This document shows positions 49,001 to 61,076 of a stretch of 64,000 nucleotides of DNA, in pieces. The position numbers and the translations under genes were made by a program. Numbering within the stretch: position 1 is the first letter of the stretch; each line of letters starts with the position of its first letter. The DNA is from Purshia tridentata (taxonomy: Eukaryota > Streptophyta > Magnoliopsida > Rosales > Rosaceae): positions 18,876 to 82,875 of the forward strand of contig QANT01008187.1 of NCBI GenBank assembly GCA_003254885.1. Reading direction: 5' to 3'. The notes under the pieces were generated by a model. It did no database searches. It had not been told where the DNA came from and saw nothing but the letters and a program-made list of their open reading frames with translations.

Positions 49001-50774
49001 AATTTCCCACCAAATTAAACTGATCAACTAACCCTGGGATAATTAACTTTGAAACTGCATAAATCAGTGGGAGACCCTTGGCTGCATAGCAGAGCACTTC
49101 TAGCTCAAAATCTACAACCAAAATTCTGGCTTCTTCAAAAGCTGAAACCACATGTTTAGATTCCTTTAAATGAGTAAAGGTATCATCTCTACTATGAAAG
49201 CTTCGAATTTAGATTAAAATACATCACCATATTAAATTAAAACCAAAAGCAATACCTGGAAAATATTCTGCCACAGGTGCAGTAGATTTTGGTGATTTAT
49301 CTGAACTATTAAGCAGAACACTTACTTGGATTCTATCTGCATGCTAAGCAAGAAAGCTAATCAAAAATTGAATTCCAATATTCACTCTTATTGCTGAAAG
49401 AAGATAAAAACAAACTACCTGAATAAAAAAAATTCCCGAGAACTCGCATAAGCAAATTACATGCCCCAACAAATCTCTTACTCTTTTTTCCTTACCTCAG
49501 TAGAATACACTGGTGAGCCTTTTTTACTTTCCAAACAGAAGTGTGAACATGATAAAAGCTTTGCATCAGTCTCTTGATCATTTTCGCCCATAAGTTTGAT
49601 ATTTGAGAGATCTGTGTCAAAATCCAAATCTACACCGCGAAGGATGACAGGATGAGGTACTTCGGAAGGAGTTTTGCCTAATGTTTCTACCATGTAAGCA
49701 ATCTTTGGGTCTTTTAACTTGGCAACAACTGCTTCCATTGCACGCCGAAATATCTTTTCTGAATCTGATATGATAGTACAGAGGCCTCAGAATACGTACC
49801 TTATACATTTACAAGTGTAGTAACTATATAAACTCAGTGAATCTACCCTCTACGGCATGCATTTAAGCATTTAACCATCAAAAAATCCATTGCAAACTAA
49901 AGATTTATATAAAGGTTGCTTCAGCAACCACATCATGCACTCATTTTAGTGAGTAAAAGCTCCTGTATTGAACTTCCCACTTCTGCTCTGAACCATCAGT
50001 AGCTCATCTAGAAACCAACGAAATCGCACTAGCAAGCATAACAAGCTATAAACCATGAACCATCACAATTGCACAATCAAATTTCCAAATGCAAATTACG
50101 CAATTCAACAAACATATACCACCGAAACAACTTACCAGACGGCTTGTTTACTGGATAATAGATTGGCAACTTAATTGGAAGCTCACATCGGAGCAGACAA
50201 CCCCTCTCCCAAACATACTTCTCAGGATGATCTTCATGCAATATAGCAACACCTTCAAAGCTCGTCAAACTCTTGGATTTCGACGCGAAAATCTGAATGT
50301 TGCCGCCATTAAAATCTGCAACAGCACCAATTATTTTTCGATCATCCGATTTTTCTTTTTCGCAGCAGAGAAGCTTCCGTAACCTTCGAGCAGCAGCAAT
50401 CGCCTCGCCGGCATGCTTTTCGACATTGGAATTCGCAACAATTAGAGCTCCGATCACATCAAATCCTTTCACTAGTAATGTCCGAAGCTCATCTGCTCAG
50501 GTTACAGAAACGAATCAAAATTTGAGATAAATGGTGTTCGAGAAAACACTATATTATTGAATTCGTTTGTTTTTTTTCTCGGAAAATCGGTACCTGATTC
50601 TTTGCTGAAGTCGGGAGAGTTGGAACCATCGGTGTGGATGCATTTGAGGGTGGAGACGATGGTGAGTGGCGGGAAGAATGGGGAGCCAATCAACCATTGG
50701 AGGCCTGGTTCGTTCTTGTAGAGGACAAGCTTAGGACACAGAACTCGAACGAGGCTTGTATTCTCGTTCTCCAT
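46001..50774 (-). CDS. UFSP2: UFM1-specific protease (UFSP2, peptidase C78)
   Basis: Cysteine protease that matures the ubiquitin-like modifier UFM1 and removes it from targets, acting at the ER and ribosomes. Thirteen exons join in frame: 50774-50594, 50492-50136, 49764-49496, 49343-49256, 49141-48966, 48505-48415, 48052-47927, 47785-47738, 47649-47573, 47198-47110, 46738-46627, 46541-46439 and 46230-46001, giving 648 residues, near the length I recall for the Arabidopsis protein (At3g48380). The catalytic Cys lies in [17 protein letters not shown] (about residue 475). The Asp and His are in LILDPHYTG (about 599 and 601). [15 protein letters not shown] and [11 protein letters not shown] are further C78 motifs. 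The N-terminal half is the family's substrate-recruiting region and lacks known catalytic residues. The start is the ATG at 50774. All catalytic residues are present, so the enzyme should be active. Confidence 0.95.
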
Positions 50775-51402
50775 TCACTGGCTCAGAGCTTTGCCAAGCA
50801 GAGCTGCCCTTCTCAATTTCAATGCTCTGTCTCTCGGAGTAATTTTGATGACGGAGAGGGTTTATGGGCCTAGAATGTGGTCTATTCATTGAACTTGGAC
50901 CATTGGGCCCAAATGATTGTTTACTTTCTCATCCTTGGATCCGTACTGCATTTGCCTTCATTTCTTATTTCTTTACCATTATCATTTTTACCTTCTTTTT
51001 TTTTTTTGTCGAATTATTATTTTAAACTTTTTGACATTATCATTAAAATTAACTATTGGTCTATTATATTTCTCTCCGTATAGACAAGTAATTAAATTAA
51101 AAAAATTTCCATTTTTATGAGGTTTCAAAATATTATTGAATCGAAATTATTAAAATTTTATTAAAAGTTTCAATTGTTTTAGTCTAAATTTCTATTGAAA
51201 TTGAAATTTTTTCAAAATTTTTTATATTTTTGAATTATCAAAATTTTATTAAAATTCGAAATTTAATTCCTTGTTAATAGAAAACCAGAATAAGAAAACT
51301 TGAAATGAAATATTTATATCTCACTTTACCTCAACACTCATTTGACTCACTTTACCCCCATAAATTACACTTTCTATTTTAAATGGTCCCATTCTGATAG
51401 AC
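50775..51402. other. UFSP2 upstream region
   Basis: Short promoter next to the start codon, then AT-rich DNA with many aaattt/gaaattt strings. No gene seen. Confidence 0.5.
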
Positions 51403-51405
51403 TTA

Positions 51406-52107
51406 AGGCTAGTTTGGGGTTGAGGTGCCTTAGAAATAAGTTGTTTATTTCTACTACAAAAGCAGTTTTTGGTGTTTGGTTAATAAAATAAAATATGCTT
51501 ATTTTGAAAATACGGGTGAGGAAAAGTAGATTTTGGGGGTTGGGATAAAGCAGCTAAAGAGATGCTTCAAAATTTGCCATAGGGAAAAGCAGTCATAACT
51601 TCCAAAATTGCCCTCACCCAATTTAAAAAATGATAATTGTTATCCCTCTCATTAAAAAATTATAGTTACATTTTTAAATTTTAATAGCATAGTTACCTTT
51701 TAATTAACGAAATACAATGACAAAAAATATTAATATAAATTGAATTCTATATATGTAAGTCACGAGAATAATTTTTACTAAAAAAATCATAAATAAAATT
51801 TAGAAAAAAAACAATAAATAAAAGTTAGAAAAAAAACCCTAAATAACAATTAAAAAAATCATAATTAAATAAAAAAAGCAAGTGAAAGCATTCTTATTTT
51901 ACCAAATAAAAAATTAAAATGCACTTTCAGTACCATATTTATTTTGGTCATTATACACAGTCACAGCACTTTTACATCAAAATTTACCAAATATTATATT
52001 GCTGCTTTTAAGATTCACAGCACTTTTAAAAACACAGTTTACCAAACATTTAACTGTTTTGCCTCATAGCAGCTTTTTCTCACCACACAGCAATCCCAAA
52101 CTGGCCC
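51406..52107. mobile_element. PIF/Harbinger-like non-autonomous element (702 bp)
   Basis: Left end AGGCTAGTTTGGGGTTG; right end, reverse-complemented, GGGCCAGTTTGGGATTG. TTA flanks both sides (51403..51405 and 52108..52110). Ends and three-base duplication fit a PIF/Harbinger (Tourist-type) element. Subterminal blocks such as gcagctttttct and accaaacattt are also arranged in inverse order. No transposase. Confidence 0.85.
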
Positions 52108-52195
52108 TTAATAGAATAGGCTAACTTAAAACGTAAAGTTTAGTTTATGAGTCAAGATTTCAAGCACAAAATGAGATACATAGTATAAATTTCAA

Positions 52196-53330
52196 GGAGT
52201 TAAATTTCGATTTTGTGGAAATTTTTGATGGAAGTTTCGATGGAAATTTCGAGAAAATTTCGATTTCACTAGGGTTTTGAGAGAAATGAGGGAAATTACT
52301 ATTAAAATACAGAAATTTTAAATGAAACTTTGCTATATGTTTATTTAACATATAATCTACTATATTGATAAAAAAAATATTGAAGAAACCAAATTTTATA
52401 ATAGGTTTCATGTGTTAAGGTGATTATAATGCGCGCTGGAGACAAATATACAGTTATTTAATTAGTATAATTAATAAATGAAATTAGTATATTATTTATA
52501 TTTTATATTTTTTAGAATAAGGTATAAAATGTTAGAGATTTAGGCCTTTTAGAGTATTTTTAATTATTTTTTGTATAGAAATATATGATTTAGAAATTAA
52601 AAAAACAAAATGAAACTCTAAAACCAAAGACCAAATGAAATCCCAAAATTAAGAGACTAAATAAAACTTTATACGAAATTCCAAATCTTTTCTTTTTTCC
52701 AATTGCTTAAATGCCTCAAACCTCAATCAATCCTAAATTTTTTCTTTATTGTTTCCTTTCTTATTTTTTTCTTTCCTTATTTTTTTCCTTCCTTTTTTCT
52801 TTTCCTTTGTTTTTTTTTTCCTTTCTTTTTTTTCTTTCCCTTATCTCCCTGCAGCCCGTGACTTCTTTTTTCTTTTTTCTTTTTCTCTTTCTCCTTCACA
52901 CAGTCACGCCACCAACAATTCCGGCCATCAGCCCAAGCTTTTCTGATCAACCCAAGGCCACCAATGGGACCCCTAGGTGCTGGCCATCTTCTCTTGCCCT
53001 TCCTCCACGCCGGCTAGCCACCTTAGTTGTCGGAAAATGCGAAATTAAACATTGCCATCGTCGGATTCTTTTGCCGATTCCGGCCACCTCCGATCACCAT
53101 TTTTTTTGTGGGTTTTCCTTCCCTCACCGTAGGCTTTCATTCTCCTAAGGTCTTGTGTGCCAATTTTGTATAATTGTGATTTTGATTTTAGGGTTTGAAT
53201 TTCATTTCGAAAATTTCGAGAAATTTTTGAAATTTCTCCGAAATTTTTTTGGGAAGCTTTCAAAATTTCGCCTCCTCCTAAAAACAAAATTTTCGACGAA
53301 ATTTTGTCGAAAATTTTGAAATTTAACTCC
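52196..53330. mobile_element. Probable TIR element (1135 bp) with pyrimidine-rich core
   Basis: Left end GGAGTTAAATTTCGATTTTG; right end, reverse-complemented, GGAGTTAAATTTCAAAATTT. TCAA lies on both sides (52192..52195 and 53331..53334), a possible four-base target duplication. The subterminal regions on both sides are rich in gaaatttcg-like strings in inverted arrangement. The middle (52680..52900) is almost pure pyrimidine on the plus strand. Superfamily not decided. Confidence 0.6.
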
Positions 53331-53646
53331 TCAAGGACACATGCATAATTAAGCTTCTTCTTTTTACACTAATACTTTGAATTCATAATTGGTTCCTGTC
53401 CAGTTGCTTTCAGAAGCCTGTTTTACCAAATCAAAGGAGGCACAGTAATAAAACCACAAAAACCAAAGCATGCTATGTGGGTTATATGGAACCCTGAATC
53501 TGGGTCCCGAAATCATGTATAATATCAATAGCAATGTCTTGCAATTTACATACAAAAATGAGCAAGGTATGAATTTCTTTGAAGCTCCTCTACTCTAAAG
53601 CCATCATAAAATAAAGTTATTTGTTAGACACTCCGTTGTAGCATGA

Positions 53647-56600
53647 TTACTTAGCAGTTGCACAGGGAAGAATCCACCCAACTAGGTGTGAATTTTGTCG
53701 CTCATGCCTTGACTGCCAAGCCTGCAGGATTTACACACCTGATTTAGTCAGTGCTTCACATCGAGGTTAGAATTATAAAAGCAAGCTACTTGCAAGCATT
53801 TATTTATAAAAGCATTCAAGATATGGTCCAAAACTTCAACAAAAAATCAATTTCATAAAATAGGCAGATAAACTTGAGTCCTTACTCATAATTTGCATAA
53901 GTGCATGCATATATAATCCACGAATTAGGACACACAAATCGATTAAATAAAAAAAAGTGATACAGATACCCCAAGCTCCAAGAAGCAGCATGCTACTTAG
54001 GCCATTACAGACTATTATTATTATTATTATCGGATAAGATAATTATTATTGCTTCTTGGTTTTTGGTTCTATTTTCTTTTTATTTCTTCTATCCTTTTAC
54101 CTATACCTTTTTCTTTTTCTTAAAACTATTTAAGTAACATATGAGACATTCCCATACATATTTGGTATAGCTACCTTTCCTAGGGGAAGCGTGGGGGTTC
54201 TCCAACAAAGCACACCCGAATTTTCCTTCAACCTGCAATTAAGACATCAGGAAATTCAATTACTTCAGAAAGCACAGGAGAAGTAGAGTTCTTACTTCTT
54301 AATCAAACATGCGCACTGAACCAGCAACATTATCAATTTCAGGCATATGAGAAAAAAAGTTCTTAACATGTTATAATGAAACAGTTGTATGTTCAAGCCT
54401 TTATATATTTACATTGTAGCAAAAACGAGGATATGTACAATTCATACTGCATGTGCACATTCAAAAATTTAAGGGCGCCAACAAACAGAAAGAAGATTAC
54501 AACACTTACCCATTCTCATCTTTACAGCCTTCAGTGTTGTTATTAGAGCCACTGCAGAAAACATATGAATCATTTCCCAAGAGACATGTTTCAAATGATG
54601 TCCTACTTGGGACAGACAATGCAAACTTGTTCTGTAGTTTGGTACAACAGGTCATCTGAGAACCATCTGAGGAATGCAACTTCTTTTGAAGCCTCATGGT
54701 TCGAGGAAAACAGTTTGGTTGATGTTCAGGTTCTTGAAAAGATAAAACCTGGCATTCATGGTTGCATCCCCCTTCCTTCGAATAATCAACCATTAACCCA
54801 GGAGCCTTTGGTGTATCATCTTCAAATGATTTGCGGGATGAGGCAGTCCTTGTGCTGAGTACATTTCCTTCTCTATTTCTCAATGTACTAACCACCACCA
54901 TTCTGTCACTGCAGTTATGTGGCATTTGAGAACCACAATCAGAGGAATGAGGTAAAATAGGTCTATCACTTATCATAGGCTGTTCAGATGTGTAATCAGA
55001 ATAGTCTGAATCACTTCCACGTTCAGTACATGATTGTAACTTCTGCTGCATTCTGCGGGAACAGCTGAACAACCTGAAAGATGGCTTCTTCATTTTGGCA
55101 TACTTTGAATCAGAAGCACAAGGTACAAGATTGATCCTGATCTCCACGTTACAACCAAATAGAGATTGCAGTGAACTTGCAATGATTTTCCATGACTTCT
55201 CAGCCTTAGATACATAATCAGGATGGCAGAATTCCAATTCAGCAATTGCAAGACCTAAAATTGACCATTACTCAGTTAATATGCATGAGTGCATATCCAA
55301 TTTATAATAGGACCATGTACGGAAATTCCTCTAACAAATGCAAAACAGACTATACAGTAGCTGATATAGATTATCTTGATATTTTTCTGCCATGAATTTT
55401 TTCTGTATATATTTATCTCAAGTGGTTTCACCATATTTGCAGGAACAATGACAAATTACTAGATTGAATGTACCTTGATTAACAAACAAAGAAGACAATT
55501 TTCCTTGTTTCTTCAGAAAATTCTTGAGTGAATTGGATTGGCATAAATCTGTAGCTCTCTTCCAGATGGATTCCAACTTTCCATCACTATCCTTCTGCAT
55601 TCCCAACTTGGCATTGCATGAACAAGTGACACGGTTCTTGAAGCTCTCCCCTGTGGATGAATTACCACGAAAAAAGTCATCTGCACCCAAACAGAAACAC
55701 ACTTTGATATCTAAGTTTCACCAAACTAAACTACCTGAATTTTAAGGGAACAGAAAAAAGGTATGCATGACTAGAATCAATATAGAAAATTATTCATTAA
55801 AGTCAGCTAATGTAATTATTCTCACCACTGTCTTGCGTATTTCCCAAACACAACTTTTTCTCATTTTCATCCAAGGAAGAAGACTCCGTAGAACTTAGCT
55901 GCAGCAGAGCTACGGTCAGCCATGTTGTTTGGCTCTTGGACACCCTTAATTGCTTCTCAGTTTCAGAGAATATTTTCAATGCATGACTCAATTTCTGCAA
56001 GTCCCCTTCAGCTGTGACATGTAAAATTGTAACAGCACCAGAGTATAAGAATATTTGTAAGATGACACAGAGGATTAAAGAAATGAACTGCAGGCACCGC
56101 ACATACTTACAGCTATGCCTACTAGAAAACCTTTTTCGGACTGCAGAATCACCTTCCTGGCATTTACCGGCAAGAATGTCCATAATAAGATTTGCCAGCT
56201 GTGATATAAGCTGCATGGGATCAATCCTTGACCTCATCAACTCCCTGGCCCTTATTACTGTATTAGAAGTGTCAGATGACAACGCCAGATCTAGCAAATC
56301 GAGCAATTCATCATCAGAAACAACGCCAACCTGCAGAAAGATAAAAAAGGAAGTTTTCTATAAATACTGGATAACTAGAAGTGCGCTATATATAAAATAA
56401 ATTAATGAGTAAATAATAACTCACAAGGTCATATGCCAGGGCCATTGTGACTTTTTTACTAAGCAAACTTAGCTGATCAAGCACCATCTCTGCATCCCTA
56501 AGTGAACCATTTGATTTGGAAGCAATGAAGTCTAAAGCAACCTGATCAAAGTCAAGACCCTCTTCCACGCAGATTTTTCCTAATCTGCTTGCAATATCAG

Positions 56601-58035
56601 CATCCTTAATCTTTGGAAAGTGATATTTTTGGGACCGTGACACTGCACTTCGTGGCAGTTTATCCAGATCAGGAGTGATCATCACAAAGACAACATGTTG
56701 GGAGAGGTTATCGATGCTATTTAAAAGAGTCGCCCATGTTTCCCCACGCAACAAGTGGCACTCATCAATAATGAAAACCTTAAACCGTGAGGAAATTGGA
56801 GGTATAACTGCATTATTAATAAGGGCTCTAACCCTGTCTGCCCGATTGATTCTCACAGAATCCACTTCCTTGATGTCCCTGCTCCTTCCAGAAAAGAACA
56901 AAAGACATTCACGGCAGAGACCGCATGGCCTATGCTCCTCAAGTGAAAGACAATTTAGTGCTGCAGCAAAGATCCTTGAGGCAGATGTCTTTCCAGTACC
57001 ACTCGGACCATGGAAAAGATAGAATGAGGTTATTCTTCCTCTAGAGATAGCACCCAAAAGAGACCTCGCTACTACATTCTGTCCCACTAATTCATTAAAA
57101 GATTTTGGCCTGAATTTCTGACTCAGACTCCTAGGAGTTTCCAGTTGTGGGCTAGTTTCATTACCAATGTGTTTCAAGCTTCTCTGCTCATTACGTGCAA
57201 CCTCATCTACATTCTTGTATAACAAAGGATGGTCGTCTACATCAAAAGAAAGGTCAGCTTCTCTGAATCTTGGGGTTTTTGACCAGCAGCAGCTGATTCC
57301 ACAACCACGATGATTGCGATCTACGGTATCACCCTCTTCGTTTGGAAATAAAGATGTACTATGGCTTGAAAAAGCATCACTTGCTGAGGGGCATGGACTG
57401 CCCAATTGACTTGTTACATCACCACCTGCCCCAGACGATTTTACATGATTTTTGCGTTGTGATTTTCGTTTTGATGCAATCTGATCTATCCTTTCTTCTT
57501 GTGATGATCTGACAGTTTCTTCATAATCCACATCCTCCAAAGGATTGCTGATAGGCGTGACGCATGTCAAGGCCAAGCCTTTGTCCCTATGACTGCCGCA
57601 ATATCTATCACTTAATGATTTATTTCCATAAACCTCTTCCTTATTTGATCTAGAAAAATCAAATTCTTCAGCTTGTTTGCTCTCACTAGGACTCCCTGTG
57701 CTTCCAACCCACTCTGCATTCTCATGGAAGATCAACCTCGATTTTCCTAAACCACAATTTAGTTCAAAATCATCTAAGCGCTCCTCTCTTTGTCTGTGCA
57801 AACCCAAATTCTTTGGTCTCAGAAAATGATGTTTATCAGAGCCACCTTCATGGAAAGTATTCATGAAATGCATAGAAATCTCATTACTCGAATTTGTTTC
57901 CCAATTTTCATTCTCAACCGGAGTTGAGAACTTGCTTGTAGAAATAGTTGATGGATCCCTTAGAGACCTCACCCTCCTCAGTGCCACAAGAGTTTTCGAG
58001 ATAGGAATATCAACAGAATGCCGCCGCCCATCCAT
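53647..58035 (-). CDS. STIL2: STICHEL-like 2, AAA+ protein related to clamp-loader gamma/tau
   Basis: Plant protein with an ATPase core like the bacterial DNA polymerase III gamma/tau subunit. STICHEL itself shapes trichome branching; the role of this paralogue is unknown. Seven exons join in frame: 58035-56425, 56330-56111, 56011-55826, 55680-55474, 55254-54510, 54232-54175 and 53721-53647, giving 1033 residues. The N-terminal 300 residues are variable and polar. Walker A is GPSGTGKT (343-350); a Cys cluster C-X8-C-X2-C-X2-C follows (362-377), as in gamma/tau zinc modules; Walker B is VFIIDECHLL (about 420-429); SRSQKYHFPK holds the sensor region. The start MDGRRHSVDIPISKTLVALR and the end HLVGWILPCATAK fit the At4g24790 type. 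The region 640-1000 has duplicated basic/Ser patches such as RRMQQKLQSC and MRLQKKLHSS. Other STICHEL-like paralogues are less similar. Confidence 0.92.
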
Positions 58036-59412
58036 AGTTTTCCCGAACCAAAAAAGATAATTATAATAAACTACAATAACTCAAAACAACGTCAGAATTC
58101 ACACTGCAAATTCAAATTTCAGGACCCCAAAAAGCTGTGCATTCCCAACCTGAAAGAGACAAGGCAGTAATAATAACATTAAAATGGACACAGGAGAAAA
58201 CCTCTCTGTCAAAAATAGGCAAACAATATTGGTGGCTTTAATCTTCCAGAGACCCCAAGACCACAAAACTGGAAAAGGAACAAATTTTTCAAAAATAAAA
58301 TAATCCAGTCAAAAATTGAAAACTAGTGTTGGGTTCAGTCACTCACAGCCTGAAATACCAATCACAGTCCGAATACCTTGATTTCTCCTCAATGGCATTT
58401 CAGCATTGCCATTTTAGGTATAATGAAAAACAAAACTTGAGCTTTTACAGAAGTATAGAACAATGTAGGACCTTTTCGTTACAGAATAATATCATGGAAT
58501 TCATAGAAAGCACTTTCTTCTCACCTCTGGATAAGAAAAACAAGAACCCACAAAGCCATTCCCAAGAAAAAAAAAAAAAAAGAATCAAAACTCCAACACA
58601 TGCAGGTAACCTCAACAAGCGTTCTGATTAGTACAATCCAGCAAAACCATTCACATTTGTCTAAAACACCATCATACAGCTCAACACCACAGTCAAAGAG
58701 AGAATCTAGAATTCAAAAATTAAACAGTAAAAAATACTATAAATAATCAAATGCAAACAAAACAACGCGAAACGACAAAGTCGATAAAGCCCAAAGTCCA
58801 AACCTTCGAAAAAGAAATATCCCAAAACCTCTTCGAAGTTGACAAAATTTCAAACGGGTAGCGTAGAAAGAGAAATAGAATAAAAACCCTAACTCTAAAA
58901 CAGAGGTGGTCTTGGTGGTTGAGCTCCGTGGTCGAAGTAGTAGAGAGACGAATAGGTAGGGGAGGGAGATAGATAGAGTGAAGTAGCGGTCAGTGGCAAA
59001 GTAGTAAATGCCATAAATGCGAGGGGTGGTTAGACACGCCATTGCTTGTGAGAGCGAGCGAGCGAGCCGACGTGTACAGAGAAGACACAGCTAAATTTGG
59101 TCAGAAATTCTCTGTTAGTTGTCTGTCGCAGAGCTCTGTGTGCAGAGCGTCTCGGATTCTGAGCTTCAGGGGTGTTTTGGACTTTTCAAGCTGCGACTCG
59201 GCGGTTTCAGTTAGTTTGTCCCGGGAAAAATGTGTACTGTATTTATCTATCGTTTGGTTCAGTTTGGTGTCTTGGTCCACGCGCATGAGTGACGCGTGTT
59301 GGGGAAATTTTAAACTCCTTGGCTTGGCCTGTTTGTTTCCCGAGAAACCGGAGGAAAGGTCAAACAAATTTAATTTATTTTGACCGTATACTAAATTAAG
59401 CATAGTAATGTA
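58036..59412. other. STICHEL-like leader region and upstream DNA
   Basis: 58036..59040 probably contains the non-coding 5' exon(s) and intron of the STICHEL-like gene. A GC-richer block at 58900..59350 marks the likely promoter. Small open frames on both strands here have no protein-like features. Confidence 0.45.
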
Positions 59413-59421
59413 TTATTCTAC

Positions 59422-59551
59422 GAGTGCTATTTTGCTCACCACTTGTGAGCATCACTACTTAGCCAAGTGAGTGACACATGTCTTCTAAGGGACACGTGTA
59501 ATTCATCTGGCAAGATGGTGATGCTCACCAATGGTGAGCAAAATAATTTTC
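59422..59551. mobile_element. Short Mutator-like MITE (130 bp)
   Basis: Inverted ends share ATTTTGCTCACCA and GTGAGCATCAC (left TATTTTGCTCACCACTTGTG; right reverse-complemented TATTTTGCTCACCATTGGTG). A 9-bp direct duplication TTATTCTAC flanks it (59413..59421 and 59552..59560). Too short to encode anything. Confidence 0.85.
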
Positions 59552-59560
59552 TTATTCTAC

Positions 59561-61076
59561 CGGATTATCTATTGACTATTCCCAAAAAAATTTATTATTC
59601 AATTCAACAATTATTTCAGATAATATAAACTATTTGGATAAGAATTATATTATGTACTATATTTAATAATAGATATGTTAGTATTAAACTTGAATTTCAA
59701 ATAAAGTATCATTATTACATATGTTTTATTTATTGGAAAATAAATGAAACTCTGTAGTGGGACATTATGAACAATGAGGTTATGAGACTCACACTAACAA
59801 CTTATTTAAGATTCAAAGTTGGAATTTCTAACACTATTTTTTGTTAAAGGGTGGAACTCACTTTATTCAAAATGGGTCTCACTTCTCCTATATCCATTGT
59901 AATATCAAAATGCGGTACTTCCAAAGTTATTAATTTCAAAATAACTCTAAATCTTAAACATCTTCTCTAGTAAGATTTAAATATGAGATATGTGCAAGTT
60001 TTTGATATACAAATCACTAATTAATTAGTCCTGTTAAACTGGTTGACATGAACACCATCATACCCAACAGTACTAGCTTTGCTCAATCTTATATTTCTAA
60101 AGAACTCGATTTTGTTGCTGTTAGGAGCTGTTATAAGAAGGACAATTACTATAACTTGTTGAAATTCCTGGTGATGAAGACTGAAGCAATCAACAACCTG
60201 CATCTACTGTCATTGCTTTCTGGTGGGAACTGGGAAGCCTTGGAACCTTTAAAGTACCCTGTCAAGTAGTACTTGCAGAAAAGCACAAGCACTTCATCTT
60301 CTAGCTTCACATGTCGAAGTAGAACTGGTATCTATGCTCTGAAGCTGTTAAATAAGGTGTGCAACATGCTTCGGAAAACAATGACTTGTCATGGTTGCAT
60401 TACCAAAAACCCACATTAATCTTTTTGCAAAAGCACTAGGGAAAAAAAAAGTGAAAAACAGACTTTACTTCATTGCATTGCATATTTATGAGACGAAAAT
60501 GAGTTTAAGTTTATAGGTCAAAGAAGTAAAAAGTTCAACGCACATCTGACATGACTGAGACTCCAATTGGTTCATTGAGACATAACCTGTGGTGCAGACT
60601 CTACAGAGTGGCAGAGATATATAATAGAGGGTAGAGATATAAAAGTGGTGGCTATTTGCACAACCAATTTCTTTTCTCTGCGCACCCTTTTGGCCTTTTC
60701 TCATTTTTTCTCATTTTTTATCACTTCACACCCCTTCACTGTACTCTTCCTGCAGTTGAATTTTAATTTTTATCAAAATACCCCACCAACACATCCAAAC
60801 TACACACCACACCCCAAATGTAAATTTTTAAAGAAAAAAAAAACAAACAACAAAAGAAAAATAAAGCTGAACCCAGCCACCACCGCCACAAGCCGCTGCC
60901 ATTCAAGCCACAAAGGCAGCAACATGGATGGAAGTAGTACATGTTTCTTCGACTTGCAGAAGTAGCAGCAAAAGATCAAGTAAGTCTTCAAGCATCAAGC
61001 CGCAGGAGTGATCAAAATCTGGATTCTAGGCAACACCACTGAGATGCTAGGCATCAGTGACGTACCTTTATTCATC
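59561..61076. other. AT-rich intergenic DNA
   Basis: No convincing gene. Several short open frames lack any motif or exon context. The right border is the proposed last exon of the small gene on the minus strand. Confidence 0.45.

Noticed and set aside
52711-53148. 145-codon frame very rich in Phe and Leu
   Set aside because: It translates a polypyrimidine tract; the apparent membrane segments are a composition artefact.
59042-59403. Overlapping open frames of 100-113 codons on both strands
   Set aside because: No motif, no splice context; the region looks like a GC-richer promoter.
60048-60269. 73-codon plus-strand open frame starting MNTIIPNSTSF
   Set aside because: Somewhat protein-like, but no recognised family, no neighbouring exons, and it is as short as chance frames here.
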